DNA of 15,867 bases from Alphaproteobacteria bacterium (GCA_017964865.1 JAGCRE010000114.1:1-15867), one strand, 5' to 3'. Positions 7,988 through 15,647 are shown, numbered from the stretch's first letter. The notes: generated by a model from the letters alone, not told the origin. Made by a program: numbers and translations.

Positions 7988-9526
7988 TTATTCTTCGTCC
8001 TGGGTTATGCCATATGCGACTTCACGTGCCTTCATAATCACGCGTCCAGCAAGGCGTTCGCTCATTGTGTCTTCGCCCAAGATTTCAACCAATTCGTCCG
8101 CTGCCAGGTCGGCCAAATCAGCCACAGATTTAATTCCGTTTTCACCCAATTTCATAATGATTGGACGTTTGATAAAGTCGAATTTCAATAAATCGTCCGA
8201 CATACCCAATTTGTGTCCGTTATCGATATAATCTTGTTCGATTTTAGCCAGGTAATCTTTGGCACGTTTCTGTAATTCGGCCGCCAATTCTGGTGTGAAA
8301 CCTTCGATAGATTCAAGTTCAGATGCATCCACAAATGCGACTTCTTCGACGGTACGGAACCCTTCGGTAATAAGCAAGTGGGCAATCATTTCATCAACGT
8401 CTAATGCACCAATGAACAATTCTGTCTTTTCTTTGAATTCTTTGGCACGACGTTCTTGTTCTTCGGCTTCGTTCATAACGTCAATGTACCAGCCTGTTAA
8501 TTGCGATGCCAAACGGACGTTTTGACCACGACGACCAATCGCCAATGACTGTTGGTCTTCGTTCACAACAACCGCAGCCGTATGTGTGTCTTCATCAACG
8601 ATAATTTTTGCAACTTTGGCCGGTTGCATCGCGTTCACGATAAATACAGCCGGGTCTTCGGAATACAAAATAACGTCAATTTTTTCACCATGGCATTCGT
8701 TGATAACTGGTTGAATACGTGTCCCCTTAATCCCAACGGTCATACCAACCGCGTCAATTGATGGGTCAGATGTTTCAACTGCAATCTTTGCATGTGAACC
8801 CGGTGCACGTGATACAGATTTAATTTTAATCAAACCTTCGTATATTTCAGGCACTTCTTGGACGAACAGTTTTTCCATAAATAATGGATGTGTACGGGTC
8901 AAGAAAATCTGTGGGCCCGAATTAGAACGTGCAACGTCCATAATCAATGCACGAACACGATCACCAACCGCCAAACGTTCGCCCGGGATAAGTTCTGTTC
9001 CCTTAATATACCCTTCGGCTTTGCCATTGATATCGACAAATACATTTCCAAATTCGATACGTTTAACAACACCCGATACAATATCGCCAATATTGTCTTT
9101 GAATTCTTCGTATTGGCGGCCTTTTTCGGCATCACGAACACGTGCCGTCATAATCTGTTTTGCGGTTTGAAACGCCATACGGCCAAATTCTGGTTCTGGT
9201 AATGGGTCTTCGACCGTATCGCCCACAGATGGATTTTTCGCGTATTTTTTTGCCTGGGCGGGTGTCAACATTGTGCTGGGGTTATATTCTTCGCCAGCAC
9301 TTTCTGGTGATTCAATAACCTCGAACAGACGTTTTACGTGAATTGCACCGTTTTTGCGGTCGATTTCCGCAGTGATATTAAATTCTTCGCCATATTTATG
9401 CTTGGCGATTTTGGCAATCGCAGCTTCCAGCGATTCAATCACAATTTCACGATCGATTTGTTTTTCCTGGGCCAGGGAATCAATGGCCAATAACAAATCC
9501 TGACGCGGCATAGATTCAAAAGACAT
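7988..9526 (-). CDS. nusA: Transcription elongation/termination factor NusA
   Basis: NusA binds RNA polymerase and nascent RNA to modulate pausing, intrinsic termination and antitermination. The N-terminal RNAP-binding domain covers residues 1 to about 140. It is followed by an S1 domain (about 146-210, with GDIVSGVVKRIEFGNVFVDI), KH1 (about 230-300) and KH2 (about 300-365, with LAIGRRGQNVRLASQLTGW at 328-346). Helix-hairpin-helix-type acidic repeats (about 370-505) close the protein. A C-terminal repeat region is usual in proteobacterial NusA. The 512-residue length is normal. The ATG is preceded at 8 bases by AAGGAG. It probably forms a two-gene operon with infB. Its likely 160-base leader carries the GC-rich four-arm element described separately, which may regulate it. 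Confidence 0.97.
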   Translation of the reverse strand: MSFESMPRQDLLLAIDSLAQEKQIDREIVIESLEAAIAKIAKHKYGEEFNITAEIDRKNGAIHVKRLFEVIESPESAGEEYNPSTMLTPAQAKKYAKNPSVGDTVEDPLPEPEFGRMAFQTAKQIMTARVRDAEKGRQYEEFKDNIGDIVSGVVKRIEFGNVFVDINGKAEGYIKGTELIPGERLAVGDRVRALIMDVARSNSGPQIFLTRTHPLFMEKLFVQEVPEIYEGLIKIKSVSRAPGSHAKIAVETSDPSIDAVGMTVGIKGTRIQPVINECHGEKIDVILYSEDPAVFIVNAMQPAKVAKIIVDEDTHTAAVVVNEDQQSLAIGRRGQNVRLASQLTGWYIDVMNEAEEQERRAKEFKEKTELFIGALDVDEMIAHLLITEGFRTVEEVAFVDASELESIEGFTPELAAELQKRAKDYLAKIEQDYIDNGHKLGMSDDLLKFDFIKRPIIMKLGENGIKSVADLADLAADELVEILGEDTMSERLAGRVIMKAREVAYGITQDEE

Positions 9527-9563
9527 TTGCGTATCTCCTTATGTAAATTTGTCTTTTTTACTT

Positions 9564-9664
9564 AAAGAGCGGGGGTTTCGCTCGGCATTGCTCGCGTATC
9601 CTGCGCTTCGCTTGGATTCAACCCCGCCCTTTATTTGAAAGAGCGGGGTTTTTCAACCCCGCCC
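9564..9664. repeat. Four-arm GC-rich hairpin element in the nusA leader
   Basis: Two related inverted repeats lie in tandem. The first pairs AAAGAGCGGGGGTTT (9564-9578) with AACCCCGCCCTTT (9620-9632) around a 41-base CGCT-rich centre (GCTCG, GCGCTTCGCTTGG motifs). The second pairs GCGGGGTT (9643-9650) with AACCCCGC (9655-9662) around the loop TTTC. The arm at 9620-9632 can equally pair with 9638-9650, so alternative folds exclude one another. No strong U-tract follows any stem, so this is not a standard terminator. Confidence 0.7.
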
Positions 9665-9692
9665 CTAAAATTTTATTTTAAGAACAAGCGTT

Positions 9693-9720
9693 ATTATAAC
9701 CACGAAATTCGTAAATGCAA
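9693..9720 (-). promoter_or_regulatory. Predicted promoter of nusA-infB
   Basis: On the minus strand TTGCAT (9715-9720) and TATAAT (9693-9698) are separated by 16 bases. A transcription start near 9686 would give a leader of about 160 bases that includes the whole four-arm hairpin element before the nusA ATG at 9526. Confidence 0.5.
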
Positions 9721-9744
9721 GCAAAAACGTTAATCTACATATAA

Positions 9745-9773
9745 TTGACCCCCGGGCTTGTGGGTGTTATACT
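9745..9773 (+). promoter_or_regulatory. Predicted promoter of lptF operon
   Basis: TTGACC (9745-9750), a 17-base spacer and TATACT (9768-9773), with a TG at 9765-9766 giving an extended -10, make a near-consensus housekeeping promoter. The expected start, about 9780-9781, coincides with the lptF ATG at 9781, so the transcript would be leaderless. Confidence 0.7.
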
Positions 9774-9780
9774 AAAGGCT

Positions 9781-10839
9781 ATGACGATAATAAATCGATA
9801 TTTTTCACGCCAGCTGATAATGACCTTTTTTATGCTGTTGGCGGTTTTAACGGGTTTGGCATGGATGGTTCAAATTATGTCCATGATGAAATTCTTGTTA
9901 AATTATGGTGTAAACGTGGGCAGTTTTATCGGTTTAACATCGTTAATGATACCGTTTATTATATCGATTATTATTCCGTTCGTTACATTTATCGCAATTA
10001 TATTTGTGTATAACAAACTGATTTCTGATAACGAAGTTTCTGTTATGGCGGCATCGGGTTTGTCACCGGCACAAATTGGTCGGCCGGCATTACGTTTGGC
10101 GGCAATTTTAACGATTGCACATCTTGTTTTGAATATATTTATTGTCCCCGCCAGCCAGATAGAATTTTATAATATGCAATGGAATCTGCGGTATGGATTG
10201 GCCCATTTGAAATTAAAAGAATCTGCATTTACTGAATTATCGTCTGGGTTGGTTGTGTATGTGGATAAAGTATCGGGATATGACCTGTCGCACGTAATGT
10301 TGTCTGATATGCGTGACCCACGTTCGGAAATGACGATTTTTGCAGAAAAGGGTAAATTGGTGGCAACAACACGTGGTTTGTCTATTGTTATGACAAATGG
10401 TTCAATCCAGGGTAATGGTGATGCAACGGTCTCTGGAACATTTGATATGTTTGATATGGATTTAAATGTTGCAGAAAAAAATGCAATGACATCGTATCGT
10501 GTACGCAGTGTTTCAACATTAAACCTGGTTCGTGATGTGTTTGATTCACCAACAGCTAAACGTCATCGAACCGTATTGACCGAATTGGCAACGCGATTTT
10601 TAGACCCGGTAATGAACCTGATACTGGCGGCATTATGTTTAGCGATTCTGTTGCGTTCGTCACTGTTGCGTCGTCGGGCAAGTTTTGCACCAGTTATGGC
10701 GGTTGTGTCGATGGCGGTTGTTATGGCGGCATTTATGACCGCAACAAATATGATGGACAGTGTAACAGACTTGGTCGTGTTGACGATGGCATTGGGTATA
10801 TTATTGATTTTGGTATTGGGTGCATTATATCGAAAATAA
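9781..10839 (+). CDS. lptF: LPS export permease subunit LptF
   Basis: LptF and LptG form the transmembrane part of the LptB2FG ABC exporter that extracts LPS from the inner membrane and feeds it to the Lpt bridge. The product is 352 residues. Six membrane segments are visible near 13-35, 52-78, 103-123, 275-292, 301-322 and 331-350, the YjgP/YjgQ arrangement with a periplasmic beta-jellyroll between about 130 and 260. Segments such as SDNEVSVMAASGLSPAQIG and VYVDKVSGYDLSHVMLSD favour LptF over LptG. The start is placed at the ATG 9781 rather than the TTG at 9745, which is the promoter -35. It directly precedes lptD with no gap; alphaproteobacterial genomes normally have lptG between the two. 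Confidence 0.85.
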   Translation: MTIINRYFSRQLIMTFFMLLAVLTGLAWMVQIMSMMKFLLNYGVNVGSFIGLTSLMIPFIISIIIPFVTFIAIIFVYNKLISDNEVSVMAASGLSPAQIGRPALRLAAILTIAHLVLNIFIVPASQIEFYNMQWNLRYGLAHLKLKESAFTELSSGLVVYVDKVSGYDLSHVMLSDMRDPRSEMTIFAEKGKLVATTRGLSIVMTNGSIQGNGDATVSGTFDMFDMDLNVAEKNAMTSYRVRSVSTLNLVRDVFDSPTAKRHRTVLTELATRFLDPVMNLILAALCLAILLRSSLLRRRASFAPVMAVVSMAVVMAAFMTATNMMDSVTDLVVLTMALGILLILVLGALYRK

Positions 10840-12849
10840 ATGAAAAAATTATTGGCCTTTTTATTGATGTTTATGTGTGAACCGTTATTTGCGATAACGG
10901 TTGATGCCAATGAACCAAAAACAATTAAATCTGAAAAAATAGAATACGATGTAAAAACAGGCACGATAAAAACAACCGGTAAAACAGAAATTTCAAACGC
11001 CAGTGGTCAACGTATGACACTGACCGATTCTTACCTGACCAGCAAGGGCGAAAGTGTGTCGGGCAAAGATGTTGAAATATGGCTTGGGGAGCATGTGTAT
11101 ATAAAATCGAAAAGTATTACGCGTGATGGTAATGATACTATCGCTCGCAATGCAACATTTACCGCGTGTGAAAATTGTGATGAATATGGGAATGCGTGGT
11201 CGATATGGGCATCAAAAATAAAACACCGTATGGACGACCGTATGTTAAGTTTCTTTAATATGGTTCTGCGGGTGTATGATTTGCCGGTTTTGTGGGTGCC
11301 ATATTACACTATGCCAGATCCCGGTGTTAAACATAAGTCTGGGTTATTGATGCCCAGTTTTGGTTCTACAAATAAAATGGGAACCCAGATAAATCTGCCG
11401 ATATATTTTGCGTTTTCAGATTATCACGATGCGACGGTAACATTGTCTTACCTGACCAAAGAAAACCCATTGTTCCAATTGGAACATCGATTAAACCTTA
11501 GCCATGCTGATTTTGTAACCAATGGTTCATATACACATAACAAAGCGGGCGAAAACCGTTGGCATATATTTAACAAAGACAGAATAGATATGGGTGAACA
11601 TGCACGTGGATCGATATATATTGCACGAACATCAGATAAAACATACCTGCAGAAATATGGTTTTTTCAGTGGTCAACCATACCTTGATTCGGGGGCGAAA
11701 CTTGAATTGTTTGAAAGTTCGGGCTATATCGTTGCAGACACACATACGTTCCAGGAATTACGTAATGACAATTGGCGCGGAACTGTGCCGGGTGGAAACA
11801 TTTTGCCAAACATTCGTGGGGTGTATCAAACAAGACCGATATTCAAGGAAACGTATGCAACGTTTGGCACAGATGTTTTAGGTGTTGTTGGTGACGGCAC
11901 ATCGGCACAACGTTTTGTCGGTGATGTGCGTATAACAAGTCCATGGACATTATGGGGTGGAAATCGTATAACGGCATCGGTTGATGCACGATATGACGTG
12001 TATAATTTTCAAAATACGTTAATGGTGGACGGTAACGATTATACGGGGGCAAAAACACGTTTCTTGCCCAGTGGTTATATTGAATGGGGGTTGCCACTGG
12101 TGCGGCCGGCATCATCATGGTCGCAAACAATTGAACCGCGGGCAAGGTTAACGATGCGTCGTCGTGTCGAAGATGAACAATTTGCCGCAAATAATGATTC
12201 TGCGGGTGCGTTTTTATCAGATACGGTGTTGTTTTCATACAATCGGTTTGCCGGATATGATTTGTGGGAAAATGGAACATTTGCAGATTATGGTTTGCGT
12301 TGGGCGATATTTAATCCCGACGGTCGCCAGATTGAAATGTTCTTTGGACAATCGTATGATTTTACCAAACGTGCAGACACCGATTTGAACAGTGGTTTCC
12401 ATACCGGGGCATCGGATTATGTCGGTCGTATTGGTTTTACAAATTCGTCGTGGTTCAGTGTTTCAGAACGTTTTCGCATAAATCGTGATGAAATGGATTT
12501 GCGTCATTCGGAAACATCGTTGCGTATTGGTGGTGCTAAAAATTTCTTGTCGTTGGGACACATATGGGCACGTCAATTATCAAACGTTGGTTCCGAAGAA
12601 AACAATACGAACGAGGCAACAGTTGGTGCCGGTGTTGAAATATCTGACCGGTGGTCAATTCGTGGTGACGCAATATATAACTGGGTTGATAATAAATTTT
12701 TAAAACATGGGGCGACATTGTTCTATAATCACCCATGTTATTATGTGTCGTTGGGTTATACACGTGATAACGCGGTGCACGAAGATTATGAGGGTAACAC
12801 AACATTTCAAATTCGTTTTGGGATGAGTATCGAAGGTCAACACTATTAA
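10840..12849 (+). CDS. lptD: LPS-assembly outer-membrane protein LptD
   Basis: LptD is the outer-membrane barrel that, with LptE, inserts LPS into the outer leaflet. The 669-residue precursor has a signal peptide (residues 1-18, MKKLLAFLLMFMCEPLFA). An OstA/LptA-like N-terminal domain follows (about 27-110, IKSEKIEYDVKTG and FTACENC), then a large beta-barrel. The N-terminal CxxC cysteines C110/C113 and a single cysteine near the C-terminus (C633, in NHPCYYVSLGYTR) resemble the inter-domain disulfide-forming cysteines of LptD. The exact pairing is not deducible, and E. coli has a CC pair where this protein has one Cys. The length is shorter than E. coli (about 780). The ATG directly follows the lptF stop codon. 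The lack of a space and of a Shine-Dalgarno sequence implies translation coupled to lptF. Confidence 0.95.
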   Translation: MKKLLAFLLMFMCEPLFAITVDANEPKTIKSEKIEYDVKTGTIKTTGKTEISNASGQRMTLTDSYLTSKGESVSGKDVEIWLGEHVYIKSKSITRDGNDTIARNATFTACENCDEYGNAWSIWASKIKHRMDDRMLSFFNMVLRVYDLPVLWVPYYTMPDPGVKHKSGLLMPSFGSTNKMGTQINLPIYFAFSDYHDATVTLSYLTKENPLFQLEHRLNLSHADFVTNGSYTHNKAGENRWHIFNKDRIDMGEHARGSIYIARTSDKTYLQKYGFFSGQPYLDSGAKLELFESSGYIVADTHTFQELRNDNWRGTVPGGNILPNIRGVYQTRPIFKETYATFGTDVLGVVGDGTSAQRFVGDVRITSPWTLWGGNRITASVDARYDVYNFQNTLMVDGNDYTGAKTRFLPSGYIEWGLPLVRPASSWSQTIEPRARLTMRRRVEDEQFAANNDSAGAFLSDTVLFSYNRFAGYDLWENGTFADYGLRWAIFNPDGRQIEMFFGQSYDFTKRADTDLNSGFHTGASDYVGRIGFTNSSWFSVSERFRINRDEMDLRHSETSLRIGGAKNFLSLGHIWARQLSNVGSEENNTNEATVGAGVEISDRWSIRGDAIYNWVDNKFLKHGATLFYNHPCYYVSLGYTRDNAVHEDYEGNTTFQIRFGMSIEGQHY

Positions 12850-12873
12850 AGATAAAAACAGGGAAGGGGAAAA

Positions 12874-13695
12874 ATGAAGAAATTAAAATTGGCAATTTTA
12901 TTTATGATGTTTTTAACACCGTCATTTGGTGCGACGGTTGTTGCATCGGTTGGGGGCAAGCCTGTTACGGATACAGACATAACGGCACGCACAAAACTTA
13001 TGGCACGCCAGGGCAAAACATCAACCGACAATCGTCGTGTCGCGTTACAGAACATAATTGATGATTATGTAAAATTGGAATATGCGTCTAATTTTGGGGT
13101 TAAACCGAATAACGAAGATGTTGCAGTTGAATTAAAACGTATGAATATGACCGACCTGACTGCGTCGGAACGTGAAATGGCAATGACTGCAATTGGTGCC
13201 GAAATTGCGTGGCAGATTGTTATTGCACGAACGATTTTGCCAACGGTTGATGTCAGCAAAGAAGATATTCAACAAATGAAAAACGATTTATCACGTGATC
13301 GGGGGTTGCCGATTGAAATGACTATTGTGCGATTAACCGATATTCCGGCTGATGTCGCGGCAAAATTGACCAAACCAAAAAGTTGTGATGACGCAGTGCA
13401 AATGGCCGAAGATTTGGGTGGAATTCCCCAGAAATTTACAGCGGCACAATATGAATTAGCAACCGATTTGCGTGAACGTGTTGTCGGGTTGCCATTGTTA
13501 ACATGGTCATCGCGTGTTGATGACAGTGTGGTGTTGGTATGTGATACAAAAAAGACCAAAGAATATGGAAAACTGGACGATATAATAAAACAAAACGCAA
13601 TGTATAAACAGGCGATGTTCTTGGCAGACCAGCAATTAAAACAATTACGTCGCAAGGCGGTTGTTGTGATAAACGATGACAGGTATAAATTATGA
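12874..13695 (+). CDS. surA: SurA-like periplasmic chaperone with a reduced parvulin domain
   Basis: SurA escorts unfolded outer-membrane proteins through the periplasm. The 273-residue precursor has a signal peptide (1-19, ending TPSFG before ATVVASVGG). The SurA N-terminal helical domain (about 20-135) has VNGKP-like VGGKPVTDTDI and ALQNIIDDYVKLEYA. A short beta/alpha segment (about 147-226) follows, which I read as one reduced parvulin-like domain; the C-terminal helix then closes onto the N-terminal domain (EYGKLDDIIKQ...AMFLADQQLKQLRRKAVVVI). E. coli SurA is about 430 residues with two parvulin domains. Isomerase activity is therefore doubtful and chaperone activity more likely. GGAAGGGG lies about 5 bases before the ATG. 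It follows lptD by 24 bases, the usual alphaproteobacterial context, and overlaps rlmN by ATGA. Confidence 0.85.
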   Translation: MKKLKLAILFMMFLTPSFGATVVASVGGKPVTDTDITARTKLMARQGKTSTDNRRVALQNIIDDYVKLEYASNFGVKPNNEDVAVELKRMNMTDLTASEREMAMTAIGAEIAWQIVIARTILPTVDVSKEDIQQMKNDLSRDRGLPIEMTIVRLTDIPADVAAKLTKPKSCDDAVQMAEDLGGIPQKFTAAQYELATDLRERVVGLPLLTWSSRVDDSVVLVCDTKKTKEYGKLDDIIKQNAMYKQAMFLADQQLKQLRRKAVVVINDDRYKL

Positions 13696-14792
13696 AATCG
13701 GTATTGTTTGACTTTACAGATGTTGAATTGGAAAAATTTGTGACCGATATGGGGCAACCGCGTTTTCGTGCAAAACAGATTCGTGATTGGTTAAACCGTG
13801 GTGCACCCGACTTTGAATCAATGAAAAATTTGCCGGCAAATTTGCGAAAACAACTGGATGAAAATGCCCAGACGTTGCCAGTGCGTATCACAACAAAATT
13901 GGAATCGCGGGACGGCCAAACAACAAAATTTTTATTGGAATTGGGTGACGGTGAACAAATCGAATGTGTTTTAATGCGGACCAGTTACGGTAACAGTGTT
14001 TGTGTCAGTTCCCAGGCGGGCTGTGCGATGGGATGTAAATTTTGTGCCAGCACTTTATTGGGGTTGAAACGTAATTTAACGATAAATGAAATGTTTGCAC
14101 AAATCTTGGTTGCACAATGGACACTTCGCAATAACACAAATGAAAAAAGTATTCACCCCAATGGCGACGCAAACAACGATGATGTTTCGCATATCGTTGT
14201 TATGGGAACGGGCGAACCGTTGCAGAACACCGAAAACGTAATCGGTTTTATTGAACGTGCAAATGTTGATATGGGAATTGGTTGGCGACGTATAACGATA
14301 TCGACCTGTGGCATTGTGCCGGGAATAAAAAGGTTGATAGAATGGGGGCGTCCAATAAATTTGGCAATATCGTTGCATGCACCCACAGACGAATTGCGTT
14401 CACAAATTATGCCGATAAATAATAAATATAAATTAAGTGAAGTTTTGGCAACAGCGGATGAATTTACAAACCTGCATAATCGCCACTTAATGATTGAATA
14501 TATATTATTGGGTAAAAAAGACGATAATGGGGACGTGGTGCTTTATAACGCAACGCCTGAATATGCTGAAAAACTATCAAAGTTGTTGCATGGAAAAAAT
14601 TGTATGGTAAACTTGATTCCGTGGAACACAGTTGATGAACGTGACTTTGCGTCGATTTCGGGCAACGCGGTTCATCGGTTCCAAGATATTTTAATTAAAA
14701 ACGGTATTCATACACGCATACGGCGAGAGAGAGGGACCGATATCGGTTCTGCATGTGGACAGTTGCGTCTTAAACACAAAAAGGAAGGTTAA
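13692..14792 (+). CDS. rlmN: Dual-specificity RNA methyltransferase RlmN (23S A2503 / tRNA A37)
   Basis: This radical-SAM enzyme forms 2-methyladenosine at A2503 of 23S rRNA and A37 of some tRNAs. The SAM/cluster motif CAMGCKFC places the three cluster cysteines at 111, 115 and 118. The two catalytic cysteines fit E. coli: C104 (in NSVCVSSQAGC) and C355 (in DIGSACGQL), at the spacing expected of E. coli C118 and C355. GTGEPLQN (172-179) is the conserved SAM-binding segment. At 366 residues it has normal length. The start overlaps the surA stop as ATGA (13692-13695). The gene follows the envelope genes probably as part of one operon; its co-location with lptD and surA has no obvious functional basis. 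Confidence 0.96.
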   Translation: MKSVLFDFTDVELEKFVTDMGQPRFRAKQIRDWLNRGAPDFESMKNLPANLRKQLDENAQTLPVRITTKLESRDGQTTKFLLELGDGEQIECVLMRTSYGNSVCVSSQAGCAMGCKFCASTLLGLKRNLTINEMFAQILVAQWTLRNNTNEKSIHPNGDANNDDVSHIVVMGTGEPLQNTENVIGFIERANVDMGIGWRRITISTCGIVPGIKRLIEWGRPINLAISLHAPTDELRSQIMPINNKYKLSEVLATADEFTNLHNRHLMIEYILLGKKDDNGDVVLYNATPEYAEKLSKLLHGKNCMVNLIPWNTVDERDFASISGNAVHRFQDILIKNGIHTRIRRERGTDIGSACGQLRLKHKKEG

Positions 14793-14793
14793 A

Positions 14794-15558
14794 ATGCAAC
14801 TGAAATATATTACATGTTCGGATCCACGCGAATTTAATGATGCTTATAAAATCATCGATTTAACCCAGATTTCACCACGTGTTGAAATTGCGGTGCAGAT
14901 GCACCCGTCCAAGGCGTCCCCAGGTATGCCACGATATGAATGGTTTGGTAAATTGGTTGATTATGTTGATTTAATGCATGGGTTCGAAAGAAACAATGTC
15001 AACCTGGCGGTGCATGTGAATGAACAATGGTGTGAAGAAATTTGTCGCACTGGAAAAATTCCCGCAGAATTAAAACCGTTTTTTAACAAATATTATGATT
15101 CTGAAAAAAAGCATCCAATTGTTAAACGGTGGCAATTAAATATGTCGCGGACTGCTGTTCATGATATAAACTATGACGCGGTGCAAAAGTTGTTTGCAAG
15201 CAACCCACACAATGAATTTATTATTCAGTATAATGATCGGACAAAACAGGTTGCGTGGACGTTGTATGAAATGGGAACAAAGTTTTCATTATTATACGAT
15301 GCGTCGGGTGGTCGTGGAATCGCCCCGGGAACATGGAATAAACCGGTGTATGATGTTGTGCCAATGGGATATTCTGGTGGAATGTCGCCAGAAAACGTGG
15401 TTGAAAACCTGAATCAAATTTCATCGGTTGTGCCAAAGCATCGTGAAGACATCTGGATTGATGCCGAAGGAAAATTAAAAACAGACGATAAATTTGATAT
15501 CGACCGGGCTGCAAATTATGTGCTGGCGGCTGAAAAGTGGCTACAAAATCAAAGATAA
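14794..15558 (+). CDS. TrpF-like TIM-barrel protein of unknown function
   Basis: The start is placed at the ATG 14794 because AAGGAAGG lies 5 bases upstream; the longer frame back to 14755 would overlap rlmN. The product has 254 residues. Its C-terminal third resembles phosphoribosylanthranilate isomerase (TrpF): LLYDASGGRG (about 167-175) matches the LLDS/GG-G phosphate site and MGYSGGMSPENV (191-202) matches the AGGLxPENV loop, followed by WIDAEGKLKT. A cysteine early in the chain (C8, LKYITCSDPREF) sits where TrpF has its KICG general-base cysteine, but the KICG motif itself is not kept. There are no trp genes around it. No transmembrane segment or signal peptide is seen. I would call it a TrpF-like barrel with unknown substrate. 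It ends the operon and overlaps the terminator. Confidence 0.6.
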   Translation: MQLKYITCSDPREFNDAYKIIDLTQISPRVEIAVQMHPSKASPGMPRYEWFGKLVDYVDLMHGFERNNVNLAVHVNEQWCEEICRTGKIPAELKPFFNKYYDSEKKHPIVKRWQLNMSRTAVHDINYDAVQKLFASNPHNEFIIQYNDRTKQVAWTLYEMGTKFSLLYDASGGRGIAPGTWNKPVYDVVPMGYSGGMSPENVVENLNQISSVVPKHREDIWIDAEGKLKTDDKFDIDRAANYVLAAEKWLQNQR

Positions 15559-15588
15559 AAAAACACCGGCAAATGCCGGTGTTTTTTT
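15557..15588. terminator. Intrinsic terminator after the TIM-barrel gene
   Basis: A perfect 15-base inverted repeat AAAAAAACACCGGCA / TGCCGGTGTTTTTTT with a 2-base nominal centre. It begins inside the stop codon and provides seven T on both strands. It probably ends the operon from lptF through the TIM-barrel gene. The GIY-YIG gene converges on it, so it can also serve the minus strand. Confidence 0.92.
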
Positions 15589-15601
15589 GTTTGATTTTTA
15601 C

Positions 15602-15619
15602 GGACAAAATTTCTTGTCC
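15602..15619. repeat. Short inverted repeat
   Basis: GGACAA (15602-15607) and TTGTCC (15614-15619) form a 6-bp stem with a 6-base loop, immediately left of the REP-like palindrome. No T-run follows. A chance match is possible, but it may be part of the same mobile or repetitive unit. Confidence 0.3.
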
Positions 15620-15621
15620 TA

Positions 15622-15647
15622 GTCATCCCGGCGAAGGCCGGGATCCA
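15622..15647. repeat. REP-like palindrome (GTCATCCCGG type)
   Basis: ATCCCGGC (15625-15632), loop GAAG, GCCGGGAT (15637-15644) form an 8-bp stem, set in GTC...CCA flanks. This matches the extremely common dispersed palindrome family with core GTCATYCCxGCGxxxGCxGGGATCC seen in many Proteobacteria; other copies would be expected elsewhere in this genome. Only one copy is visible here. It sits in the gap between the last terminator and the GIY-YIG gene. Confidence 0.65.

Noticed and set aside
9564..9664. Treating the four-arm element as a CRISPR array or a tRNA.
   Set aside because: There are only two unequal arms without regular spacers, and no tRNA cloverleaf or anticodon pattern.
9745..9780. 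A TTG start at 9745 for LptF.
   Set aside because: The TTG is the promoter -35 box; the ATG at 9781 gives the family N-terminus.
11843..12280. Open frame on - opposite lptD.
   Set aside because: Composition is typical of the antisense of a coding gene; lptD is clear in that region.
14755..14793. A start for the TrpF-like gene at 14755, within rlmN.
   Set aside because: It would overlap the end of rlmN by 38 bases in another frame; the ATG at 14794 has a proper ribosome-binding site.
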